From Thunnus maccoyii (taxonomy: Eukaryota > Chordata > Actinopteri > Scombriformes > Scombridae): a DNA stretch of 64,000 nt. This document shows, piece by piece, positions 37,995 to 49,296 of this stretch; positions within the stretch are counted from its first letter, which is position 1; each line of letters begins with the position of its first letter. The position numbers were made by a program, and so were the translations under genes. The DNA lies in the NCBI RefSeq assembly GCF_910596095.1, contig NC_056535.1, positions 28,428,505 through 28,492,504 of the forward strand. The letters are read 5' to 3'. The notes beneath the pieces were generated by a model, which saw nothing but the letters and a program-made list of their open reading frames with translations, had not been told where the DNA came from and made no database searches.

Positions 37995-38747
37995 CGCTTT
38001 TGTTTTAGCAGATTGGACTACTGTAACGCCTTGTTCCAAAGAAAACTTTAAAACAATTACAACTCATCCAGAATGCTAAGTAAGGGTGCTTACAAGAACA
38101 AAAAAAGCCAAACACATCACATCTATTCTTAAAACCTTGAGTCAGTTTCAGAATCCATTTTAAAATCCTCTTACATGTTTTTAAATCAGTCAACAGCTCT
38201 GGCTGTAAATATATTTCTCAAATGCCAGTTCCTTATGAACCCACTAGAACCCTTGATCATCAGGGACCGGTCTATTAATTGTCCCTCAGGTTAACACTGA
38301 ACATGGGGAAGCAGCTTTTAGACAGTTTAAGATGGGCCCCATCTGTAGATACTTTTAAATCCAGACTTAAAGCTCATCTGTTCCCCAAAGCCTTTGACTG
38401 AACACTAGCTTAGACCTCAGCAGTCACTTTAAGTGCTTTTATAACTATACATGTTTCATGTGCCTACATTATCATGCTTTTATATGTATTTTATATGTTT
38501 ACATTTGTGTTTCTGTAATGCTTTTACATGTGTATCTACCTCATTTTAAATATTCAGTTGTACATGTTTTTAATTTATTTTAGTTTGATTGTTTTAATAG
38601 TGATGTTATTATCCTAACATTGGTGTTTTTATTTAATAACTTTAATTGTTCTTACTACAATATTATTTTTATTTTATTTTCTGTAAAGCACTTTGAATTG
38701 CCCTGGGTTTGAAATGTGCTATATGAATAAAGTTGCTTTGCATTGCC
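37995..38747 (+). pseudogene. L2/Rex1-like LINE 3' end
   Basis: The + strand reads LDYCNALF at about 38012, VSFRIHFKILLHVFKSVN at about 38145-38200, then PYEPTRTL and finally DTFKSRLKAHLFPKAFD with stop at about 38400. These are end motifs of L2/Rex-type reverse transcriptases. The 3' tail holds TGTAAAGCACTTTGAATTGC and TGTGCTATATGAATAAAG, typical of the group. Frameshifts and lost blocks make it dead. Confidence 0.75.
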
Positions 38748-39042
38748 TACAGTAACTCACAATGACTTTTGAAGCACCCTGGAGTCATAATTTTGAGATA
38801 CTATGATACCATTTCTACCCGGTCATCTTTTTTACATTTAATTTCATTTAATCATCTGGCATTTCCCTTTTGTCCAAAGCAACATACAAATGAGTCACAA
38901 TCCAAGCCACAGTAGATGAAGGAGAAGTCTTTGACAAAAAGTACCTCAGCACTCAGTCCCACATTCATATTAGGTGAGTAATTACTCTCGGAGGAGGTAG
39001 GTCTTCAAATTTTTTTTGTTTCTCTTCCTGGCAGAAACGGGC

Positions 39043-39416
39043 TTAAAGGGATAATTCAGGGATTTAGTATTTCGCCTCCATAAAGGTGGTTAAATAAAAG
39101 AAAACAATGGTCAAAATCTGAGCAGCAGAGGCAGAGATATCCTGATTTTAGTCCCTTGTATGAGTGAAGCTCCAGAAACACTGCATTTCCCATAATGCAA
39201 GTGGATAGAGTCTTTCAATAGACCCTCTCTGCCTAGGAAAATCACACATCTTTGAACCTCCACACCTTTGTTATGCAGGCTTTCTGTTCATCAGAGCCTA
39301 TTTCTCTGAATTAACAAAGGTACTCTGGAGCCACAGAGGACAATATACAACTGTTGTGATTGGCTGATAAGACTAACCATGACTTCATGTGTAAACTTAG
39401 TGGAATGCCCCTTTAA
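39043..39416. mobile_element. TTAA-flanked element (374 bp)
   Basis: TTAAAGGGATAATTC at the left and GGAATGCCCCTTTAA at the right form imperfect inverted ends with TTAA at both borders. The interior holds CATTTCCCATAATGC. No coding frame is recognised. Confidence 0.6.
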
Positions 39417-39487
39417 TATTCCAAGCTCAAATGGGATGAACAAGCAGCGACCACCAGGCAACAAGGCAGATACACCCCCAAACATAC

Positions 39488-40140
39488 CTGCTAGTTAGTA
39501 AACTGGTATTCTTAGTTAGCTAGTTAGTAAACTGATATCTTTGTCAGCTTGTTAATTAGTAAATTTGTATCTTAATCACCTAGCTAGTAAGTAAACCGGT
39601 ATTTGTATCAGCTTGCTTGCATTTTAATCACCGCCCTAGTATATAAACTGGTATCTTCACCAGTTTGTGAGTTAGTAAAGTGGTATCTTCATTTAATGTG
39701 ACTAAATTGGTAATGTAAGTGTTTAAAATACTGCGTATTGACAAAATTGCATCATATCCATTAAACTTGGCTTTAATTACAATGAATGATTGGCTGATGT
39801 GAGGCGTCCATGTTTGCTTGGTTTTCAGGCGCTTCCATATGATTAAGTGCCAAGTCAGATATATCTGGACTTTCAGAAAAATCAGTTTCCCAGTTTTAAT
39901 TATGACTTGGAGGTTGATGTGAGCGCAATTTACAAGTTTGAAAACTCGTAATTAAGGTAATTCAAATACGTTATGAATGCGACATGAGTTAGCTAAGTAG
40001 TTAACCGCTAGTTAGTTAATTGGTCCTTGGTATCACTAGGTTTTTATCTGCTAGTTAGTAAACTGCTAATCAGAGAAATGGTCCTACATCAGCTGGTCCT
40101 ACATTTGCTAACTAGTTAGTGAACTTTTACTTCATCAGCC
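39488..40140 (+). repeat. Degenerate minisatellite of CTAGTTAGTAAACTGGTATC units, interrupted
   Basis: About ten irregular units of 35-60 bp, each with a form of TAGTTAGTAAACTGGTAT followed by CATCAGC or ATCACC. A dispersed repeat (39716-39985) is inserted between the fifth and sixth units. Confidence 0.6.
39716..39985 (+). repeat. GTGAGGCGTCCATGTTTGC repeat, copy 2, inside a minisatellite
   Basis: The same blocks as 8278-8525, with an extra ATATATCTGGACTTTCAG segment. It interrupts the CTAGTTAGTAAACTG minisatellite. Confidence 0.6.
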
Positions 40141-40149
40141 AACTATGCT

Positions 40150-40510
40150 CTCTAATATTCAATTGATGGGTAATTTTTATGTTTTTCTTATTATCGACAA
40201 ATTTAATGTGCAGAACCAAACTAATAATGAATTGATCCTTATTGATTCTGTATATCCAAAGCCTGCTATATCTTATTCGAAGACCTCCATTATTGTCCAA
40301 AAAACTATTAAAGTTGCACACGACACAACGTTGCTCTGATTGACATGTTCCTTCACATGTTCCAAGAGTCTGGTCACGTTAGTTTGTTTAGCAATGTCTC
40401 TAAAGACTAATAACAATTATCATTTTTTCAGTCTCCAGAGAGCAGTTCCATGTGGATGTGATTTGTTGACAGTCAGAAAAATTGCCAGCTGTGTCCTTTA
40501 ATGAGTTTCT
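40150..40510. repeat. Diverged copy of the 6744-7298 element
   Basis: Shares GTGCAGAACCAAACTAATAATG at about 40208, GCCTGCTATATCTTATTC, TTGTTGACAGTCAGAAAAAT and CCAGCTGTGTCCTTTAA with the family. It is more decayed than the copies at 6744 and 46502. Confidence 0.55.
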
Positions 40511-40981
40511 TTAAACTTGTGTTCAATAGAAGAAACTTTTCTAGTCATTTAGTATTAAAGTTGATAAAAAACTGGATATTCAAAGCTTTTATCCAGTCCA
40601 TTGTATTGTCTATGGTGATAACTATAACACTCATCCTACTTTAAATGTTAGATGGAGTCAGAGACAAAAACATATTATCATTCAATGTTTCAAATGTAAA
40701 CTAGTCACTGCTGACTGAACTGGTCGTGAAGCCAATTTTTTCTTTTAGGTCAAACAGGAAGTGACTAAAATGTTTCCTAAACCAACTCACCCTCTACGCT
40801 GATAAAACAACACACACACACACACACACACTCCCTCTCTCTCTCTGTCTCTCTCCCTCCTCAGATATCTGTTTCTCCTCTGCTGTCGCTCTGATACACA
40901 CACACACAGAGGGAGGTAGATAACTCTGTGATTCCACTGCTGAATTTTTAACGCTGTTGTGGAACTTTTTTTTTTTTCCAG

Positions 40982-41097
40982 GCGGGTTACTGTGGCACCA
41001 GGGTACTGTTACACCGACAGAGACAGAGAGACAGGGTTCAGTTCAGTTCTGTTGTTTACTGAGGCTGGACGGACAGAGACTGTTCATGGGGTGTACA
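40982..41097 (+). other. Candidate 5' exon upstream of rem1
   Basis: A 116-bp segment preceded by a 12-T tract ending in CCAG and followed by GTAAGT, a near-perfect donor. It ends with ATG GGG TGT ACA (Met-Gly-Cys-Thr), in phase 0. Vertebrate REM1 has non-coding 5' exon sequence, so this may be part of the rem1 leader, but there is no transcript evidence. Confidence 0.3.
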
Positions 41098-41239
41098 GTA
41101 AGTTTATCTATCTATCCATCTATCTCTCTACCTATCTATTGCATGCTATTTTCTGCTAACATTTTTATTTCTGAGGTTTTCCGGCTGTCTCTTAAAATAA
41201 AAGCACATGTTAAATTTTATGTTTTCACACCTTAAATAT

Positions 41240-41500
41240 TATATCTCACATGTGTGAAATTTACAAAAACAAATTCACATGATATTGATTTTCAGATATT
41301 TTACATGCAAAAACATCAATTTCACATGTAATATCACATGTGAAAACATTTTTACATTTGGTAAATTTACATACGTAGCCTCATGTGTTTTTGGACATAT
41401 CACATGACAAACTTCACATGCTACAGGCAGATGTTTTTTTCAGACATTTCACACGTAAAGTGTAATTCTGAAATGTGAAAACAAACTTCACATGCATGTT
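41240..41500. repeat. Cluster of CACATG/CATGTG motifs
   Basis: CACATG occurs at 41247, 41276, 41323, 41335, 41401, 41415 and 41489, two of them as palindromic CACATGTG, plus CATGTG at 41382. TTCACATG spacing is irregular. It may be a decayed palindromic repeat. Confidence 0.5.
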
Positions 41501-42919
41501 TTGTATTGGGTTTCCAGTTGTTTTCATGTTAACTAAAAGCGCCTGATGTAATTCATTAACTTTTTTCAACAATCGAACTAGCAGTCATATACTGTATGAT
41601 ACTGTGCATGAGTGACCTGTGACCTTTGACCTCCTGGCTGTCTGGTCTTGTAGTTCTGTTGTGAGTGAAGAATTAGAAACAGAAAGACTGAAACTTAAAA
41701 TATAGTTACAGATGATGAACAGTAATTTTGAAGATTTTTTAAAGGATTTTAATGCTGTTTATTAAAAATAAGTTACTGTAACTTGTTTACTATCACGCCA
41801 GACAGATGATCTTGTCATGCTCGGCACCTTTAATTTATTTATCTTTAATTTATTTGAATTATTTATTGTAGGAGGTTTGTTTGTCTGTCTGTGCGCTGTT
41901 ATGCATACCAGAGGACTACATGGGTCCATTCGGCACCGAGTAACCAAGATCCAAGCTACCAAGTTGAGCGGATTCCAAATTATATTTAATAATGAATTAA
42001 TCTTTCATTATATTTATTCTAATCCGATTTTTACTTATTTGAGTTTAGAAAATTATATTAACAGTCACTTCAATTGATTCTTTAGTCAGTACTGTCATTG
42101 TAACAGTAGTTCTTTGTCTTTTTCCTGAGAAAATCCTGTTTTTCTGCTCTCTAGACCAATAAGACTGGGTCAAAACCTAACATATGGCTGGACCATGTAT
42201 GGTCTATGTGCAAAACCGTCACCAGTTCATTACAGGGTCAGTGGTAATATCTATAATGTGAATTCTTTGATATTAAATGTTAATCTGCAATTTTCTGTAG
42301 TGGTCCCAGTATTATTTGTTGTTAAAGTGTACTGAAGGAGCATATCATATGGCATGGTTAAGTTGCATCTGAGTCAAAAAAAGGGTATAAATGCAAGAAC
42401 AAATCTTTCCACTGATATATTTGGGATGTTTGATTTGAAAGAGAACTTATTTTAATTTTAATTATAACTATTCTAATTATCTACTAACTCCCCCTGCGTT
42501 CATCTGTTTCTATCTGCAGATGTCTGTAAACATATTATGTCATCCACATGTTTACGTAGGATTAGCATGCTAGCATGCCTAGCATGCTATGCTAACTGTC
42601 TGTCAGCTGTGTGACTTTATATCTGTGCTGTGACGTCTTTCAGAGCACACAAATACTGTAAACACATCTGTCGCCTGCCCAGCACAGTGCTGTTAAACAG
42701 GAAACACTGAAGCTACACCTTATTTTTATACAGTCTGTGGACTACACACATGCTATGCTAACAATGCTAGCCATGCTAACTAGCTGCTAGCCACTGTGCA
42801 GGCTGGTAAAATGGATCCAATATGTCTCTTTGTGTTTGCGGGTTGGTGCTCCCCTCAGTGTCAGAGCCTCCGTGTGAGACGTTTTGGTCTGTAAATGTGT
42901 GTTTTTAAACTTATTTCAG

Positions 42920-42956
42920 GGCTGCGCTCAGAGGCTCTGCTGTAAATGTCCCCTGG
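42920..42956 (+). other. Candidate 37-bp micro-exon upstream of rem1
   Basis: Flanked by TTATTTCAG and GTATGT. It reads GCAQRLCCKCPL in the frame left open by the 40982-41097 candidate. If both are spliced to the rem1 acceptor at 44085, the frame continues GPSCPDAATIET and stops at TGA, which overlaps the rem1 ATG (ATGA). It could equally be chance splice-like sequence. Confidence 0.27.
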
Positions 42957-44084
42957 GTATGTAATTGAAACTGTTCGTATCAATTCATTTTGAAAGAGCA
43001 AGGGCCAATGGCGAGACACCGGGCTGGCCAACCAATGGTGTAACTTAATCACTCAGTGATTCAGTCTTTCAGTCGGGACAGACATTTGGGGTTCATGGAC
43101 ATTTGGTCCATGGTCAGTCCAGCCAAAGGAATAAATTCAAATACAAATCTGTGATGTTATCTTGTACTTCACACCCCCAGAGGACACAACAACATCACAG
43201 TCACTTTGATCTGGGTCCCAATCAAGATACATAAAAATGTACATCAGAATGTAAACAATCATAATATATATTTTCTAACTTGGTATTTGCATCCTCTGAT
43301 ATTTTCAACGATTTTTTTACTCAAATCCTAGTTGGATCAGAGAGTAGTTACAGAGCTCTGAGAATTCAGAGATTAACAAAACTAACTAATTAACTTTTCT
43401 TTTGTTCTTTTCTACAGTTAAATTGTTGTCACCATAACTTCCTCATTCAACCAATGCACAAATCCCATTAGATAAACATGTAGGTCAACGTATTTGGGGT
43501 CAAAGTTCGACTTGGAATTTAGAAAATCAAGAGAGGACACACACTGTCTCCATTGGAAATAAACTGCATTTATTATTATTTGTTTTAACCACTATTTTAC
43601 CAGGAGATTTCTCTCCATGCTGCCATTAATTGAGAGTCACATAAAAAAATCTATTATACTTGCATTTTTCATCGCCCTCTATGGTTAAAGTTTTCAGTTT
43701 GTTGCACCTGTAACCACACCCAACATTGATGTCACGGTGTACTGACACACCCTGGTGTACACCTCTACATCACTGCAACAGCAAGGAGAGAGGTTAACCA
43801 ACTGGAGGTTGACAGTGATCTTTGCTTGTAAAATGTTGATGAATAGTGTCTTAGATAGTGGACCCAAAAGTCTTGCATCATGTTTTGTCTTTTAAGAAAT
43901 GCTGAGATTAGTTTGGAGATGGGGGCAGGATTTCTGCTCTCTATTTTGCACCAGTGTAACACTCTGTGGTTGGTTGATCTGAATGTCAATCAAAAGAAAC
44001 TATCTAGAATTTTAAACATGTTAAAGTCCACAGTGGACTAGACTTAATTCTGAAACCTGTAGCCTCCTGTCTCCATCTCCTCAG
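42957..44084. other. Non-coding stretch before rem1 exon 1
   Basis: No repeat family or exon was recognised. It would be an intron if the micro-exon at 42920 is real. GCATGCTAGCATGC-type palindromes occur just upstream at about 42565-42595 and 42750-42790. Confidence 0.45.
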
Positions 44085-44118
44085 GCCCATCCTGTCCTGA
44101 TGCTGCTACCATAGAAAC

Positions 44119-44485
44119 ATGACCCTCAACACCCAGAGAGAGAAGGAGCCCCTGCGGCGGCGAGGCAGCACACCTACTCCTCCCGCTCACTTCTACCAGC
44201 ACCCGTCCTGGACTCAGGATGCCCAGCTGCCTGGCAGAACCCAGACTGACCTGGAGCAGCCCCGTCCCCAGCGCAGACACCTTCCTCTAGGACAGTCGGC
44301 GTCCTACCACCCTGGAGACAAGTCCCTCCACTACCGCGCACAGTGGAGTTCAGACTCAGATGATGATTCACAAAGCGACTCGGACTGTGTTTACAGAGTG
44401 ATGTTGTTAGGTGACCATGGCGTCGGAAAGACCAGCCTTGCAGGAATCTTTGCAGGAATCACGGAGAAAGACGAACAACCTGGAG
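44119..44485 (+). CDS. rem1: rem1 coding exon 1
   Basis: Residues 1-122: the basic/Pro-rich N-terminal extension, an acidic serine run (SSDSDDDSQSDSD, 77-89) and the P-loop. The exon probably begins at 44085 after CATCTCCTCAG, giving 34 bases of leader here. The context GAAAC-ATG-A is good. The donor is GGAG|GTGGGT. Confidence 0.93.
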
Positions 44486-47400
44486 GTGGGTGGGTTTAGT
44501 TGTCTGATTATTTTAACTAGGTGAACTATTAATCCTTAATGTTTTCACTTTGAACGAATGCTATATTTGATACTTTTCCTTGATGACACTTTTTTCTTGT
44601 AGCTGCTGTTAATTGCGCTCTATAAATGTTCCTCTGAATGTTGGTCCTGGCCAGGCTGCACATTTCCAGCAAATAATCAGATTAAAGGGAAATTTCACCA
44701 TGTTTTATTTGGATGTCCAATCAGTGTTTATGGTAAATGTAATCAACTGAAGCAATAAATTCCTCGGTGCATGCTATATTGTCCAAGAAAGCTGAGTTTT
44801 CCTGCTTGGGGAGCCGTGTCAGCAGTACCTTCATGTACCAGGATGTGTTGTGTGCGAGCTTCTGACGCCTCTCTCCGCTGCATTTCTTCGGTTGCGTACT
44901 CTGGCTCAAATATATACGGCTGAATATCAGAGTCAGCCAAAACACTGTTAAATGTATCCTCATCCATAACATCCTCTGCACTCATATTATGGGATGCCAT
45001 TTTCGCTGTTGGAAACGTAGCTAGCTTGCAATACCAAGCAAAGAGAACAAGGAAGTTTTGTTTTTGAGTGCCATCTAGAGCACACCCCCTGGCTACCCAG
45101 AGGCAGAGACTAGAAATCCAAGGTGAAATAGCCTGTAGTTCTTCCTTGCTCCCAACTACATAATTGTGCACGTCAAATGACGGTGCTGGTGCCAGAAGAA
45201 CAACAGATTTGGCAGCTGTGCCCCAGAGACACAGATAACATTGGCAACAACTGCACTATATCCCTAATTTTGATAGCTAGAGATAAGATTGAATATCGGC
45301 GAAATGGTCCTTTAAATATGTTGCCAGGAAGTAATCCAAGCATGCAGAAGAAATAATGAATGTTGCATTTGCAAGAGAACAGCTATAAACTAGAAAAAAG
45401 TTCATCTGTTTTTTTTTTTCAAATATACATTTTAGACTAGACTACACTTTATTTAACTTCTGAAAGATGAAAGTTGCACATTTTTCCTCTTACAAATAAA
45501 AAGTTGAATTTGTAAGGAATAAAGCACAACTTTCCTTAATTCAACATGCTCTGGGGTTTTGCTGCTACAGCCTTTCTTGGTTTGGTAGCTCATGGAGGCC
45601 GATGTTAGCTAACCTCAGACAGATATTGCTGTATAATTGAAGTCCGTTTTCTGACTTTATGGCTTTTATTAACTAATACAAACAGTAAAAACTGATCCTC
45701 AGTCTTAATTGGCAATGTTTTAAAAGAATATTCCACTGATTTTCCACATTAAAATCAGTTTACAGGTTATACTTAGTTCTACTCAGCCATTGAAAACAGT
45801 TGTATAAGGTCCCCAAATCTGTGATGACATAGTATTGTCGGTTATCTCAGCTTGGAATTGGATATTACAAATTTATCAGAAAGTCTGAGTAACAAACTGG
45901 AGTTGTAGACCATCGATGAATGATATGAGCTGGATACCAAACTCACAGATGGTGCACATTCATTCTCCCACTGGCCTTGCCGCCATATTCCCACTCAGCC
46001 CACAGACTTTACGTTAGAATACCATCATACTTAAAGTTTTACAAATATAAAAACTTCATGGATTAAAGAAATAGCTTGAGATAAATCAGCTTTTTTGCAG
46101 TTTGAGGTGTTTGGTTAAAAGTTTTACAGACATCTACAGACATTTATAGCAGTGGTCTATGTAGAAAATGCTTTTCGGGCAGCAGGGGATTTCTTTAGTT
46201 GCAGCACTGCAGTTGGTGTCTGGGAAAAATTGGCAGCGAGACTGAGTGACTGCACCGAATCCAGCTCTCTTAATACATTCGTGGTGTGGAGATTGAAAGA
46301 CATGTCTATTTACCAGGCAGGGAGGCTGTACTGAAACAAACTATCCAGTTGCATCATAGAAAACATATAATCCAGTTTTGGAGCTTGACCCATACTATGG
46401 ACGAAAAGTCTTGATATCTCAACCATTTGACCATTCTTTTTTGAATTTTCACAAGTCCAACAACTTTGTGCAAGTGATGGACTAAATCATTGGATCACTC
46501 ATAAGGATAAGGCTAGTGATTTTCTATCATCTTTTTTATTGTCAACAAATCTCATGTACAGAGCCAAACCACACAATACGTACTGTAGTAGGATGAGTTC
46601 ATTGTTGGTTTGGGTCTTGGGCCACAAGATTTTTTGACCATAACAAAAATATAGAAAATCGCCAGCCTTATCCTTTAATGTTTTCTATTGTTGTGTTGTA
46701 GCTTTCACTCTAACTCAGACATCAGCAGATTATTCAGTTTCTGCCCTGACTTTGTTCTGACATCACAACCTTGAACGACCTGATATCATCGATCGGCTCC
46801 TGTGTCACGTGTTGCTTGGCCTGAGGCCATGATTGACAGCCTGTATTGATCAAATGATAGTCTGACATGATGTGTGAGGGCAGAGTCTGTCTGCTGTTAG
46901 TTTTCAGGTTGACTGAGCTTCGTGTTTGGTTACTCTCTCTGCTTTTAGTTTAACATGTTTTTATTGTTGTTGTCGTTGTTGTATGCTCACAGTCCTGATG
47001 CTCCTATTTGCTAGTTATTGACTGTGTTGTCATTGTTGTTTACCAGGATGTTGTTTGTCTCTTTTTGACTACAGATATACAGTGTAACTGTGATTTATTG
47101 TTGATCCTCCATGTTATTTATTGTTTTTAGCCACATAGCTGCATGAGTCTAGGGATGATGATGTTGGACAGCTGGTCAGTTGGTCCACCACTGGACTGAA
47201 ATATCTCCACAGCTATTGGATGGATTGCCATGAAATTTGTGAAAGTAATAACTTGGGTGATTTCATGACTTTCCATACAGTTCTGCTTGAGAATTTGTGA
47301 ACCCTGTAGAATTTTCTGTATTTCTGCGTAAATATGACCTGAAACCTTATCAGATATTTACACAAGTCCTAAAACTAGACAAAGTGAATCCAATTAAACA

Positions 47401-49231
47401 AATGAGACAAAGATCGTCTTTTTCATTTATTTATTGAGGAAAATTATCCAATCTTACACATTTGTGGGAGGCAAAAGTATGTGAACCCTTGCTTTCAGTA
47501 ACCGGTGTGACCCCCTTTTGCAGCAATAACTTCAACCAAACGTTTCCGGTAACTGTTTATCAGCCCTGCACATCAGTTCGGAGGAATTTTAGCCCATTTG
47601 TCCATACAGAACAGTCTCAACTCAGGGATGTCGTGGGCGTCTTTGCATGAAAGCTAAGTCTATGCTTCAGGTCCTTCCACAGAATTCCAAAACATTATCT
47701 TTCTAATGCTGTAACCATTCTTTGGTAGAGCAACTTGTCGTTTAGTGTTGTTGTCTTACTGCATGACACACTTTCTGTTGAACTTCAGTTCACAGACGGA
47801 TACCTTGACATTTTCCTGTAGAATTTGCTGGTACAACTCAGAGCTCATAGTTTCATCAATGATTGCAAGCTGTCCTGGTTCAGAGGCAGCAAAGCAGCCC
47901 AAACCATGATACTACCACCACCATGTTTCACAGATAGGATAAGGTTCTTATGCTGGAATGCAATGTTTGCTCATCGCCAAACAGAACACTTCTCATTCAA
48001 GCCAAAAAGTTCAATTTTGGCCTCATCCATCCACAGAACATTGTTCCAATCACCTTCTGGCTTATCCATGTGGTCTTGAGCTAACTGTAGACGGCAGCAA
48101 TGTTCTTTTTGAAGAGTGTCTTTTTTCCTTGCAACTCTGCCATGCACACCATTGATGTTCAATGTTCTCCTGATGGTGGACTCATTAACATCGACTGTAG
48201 CCACTGCAAGAGACCTTTAGTTTCCTAGACATTACCCTGGGATCTGTTGTGGCCTCCTGGACTATTACACGCCTGCTCTTGGTGTGATTTTTGTTGTTCA
48301 ACCACTCCTGGGGAGGGCAACAATGGTGTTGGATGTCTTCAATTTGTATATGTTCTGCCTGACAACCGACTGGTTGAGTCCAAACTCTTTAGAAACGGTT
48401 TTGTAACCCTTTCCAGCTTGGTGAGCATCAACAACTCTTCTTCTAAGGTCCTCTGAAATCTCCTTTGTGTGAGCCATGACACACTTCCACAAACCTGTGT
48501 TGTGAAGCTCAGAGAACTCCAGATTTCTCTTCTTTAAATAAGGCAGGGCCTCCCAGACTCACTTGATTGTCATCCCATTGATTGAAACACCCAACTCTTA
48601 TTTCCCCTTCAAATGAATTGATAATCTTAGGGGTTCACATACTTTTGCAACACACAAATATGTAACATTGGATCATTTTCCTCAATAAATAAATGAACAA
48701 GTGTTAAGTTTTTGTCTCATTTGTTTAACTGATGTCTCTTTATCTAGTTTTAGGACTTGAGTGGAAATCTGATCATGTTTTAGGTCATATTTATGCAGAA
48801 ATAGAGCAAATTCTAAAGGGTTCACAAACTTTCAAGCAGCACTGTATACCACCATCATCAGGTCAAAGGTTGACTTTGTCCAATACTTTTGTTTATGATC
48901 AAATACCTGAAAAACCAATGACATACCCATCAGCCACAGCTGTACTTTGTGTTTAGTGATAATTAGCAAATGTCACATATTGTCACTGTAAGTATGTTAA
49001 CATGCCGATGTTAGCATTTAGCTCAACTTACAGCTCTGCCTGAGTATGACCTGACAGAGCTGCTATGGTGGCTGCATCTGGATGCAGATTCTTAGTCTTA
49101 TTGTTTGTGTTTATTTTGTTACAGAGGATACATATGAGCGAACACTGACAGTAGATGGAGAGGAAACCACACTCATCGTCATGGATACCTGGGAGAACGA
49201 CAAACTGGTACATGGAGAGGGAGAGAGAGAG

Positions 49232-49296
<65 letters not shown>

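Larger units (their letters stand above)
47140..49060 (+). repeat. ATTGGATGGATTGCCATGAA repeat, split by Tc1
   Basis: CTATTGGATGGATTGCCATG at about 47213 leads to CTTTCCA at the Tc1 left edge. The family resumes after Tc1 with CCACCATCATCAGGTCAAAG and continues with GTTAGCATTTAGCTC at about 49010. Related copies lie at 4540-4740, 26680-26840, 33500-34080 and 53400-53770. Confidence 0.6.

Noticed and set aside
44044..44371. Antisense open frames across rem1 exon 1
   Set aside because: They are shadows of the G+C-rich coding exon; the sense frame matches REM1 throughout.
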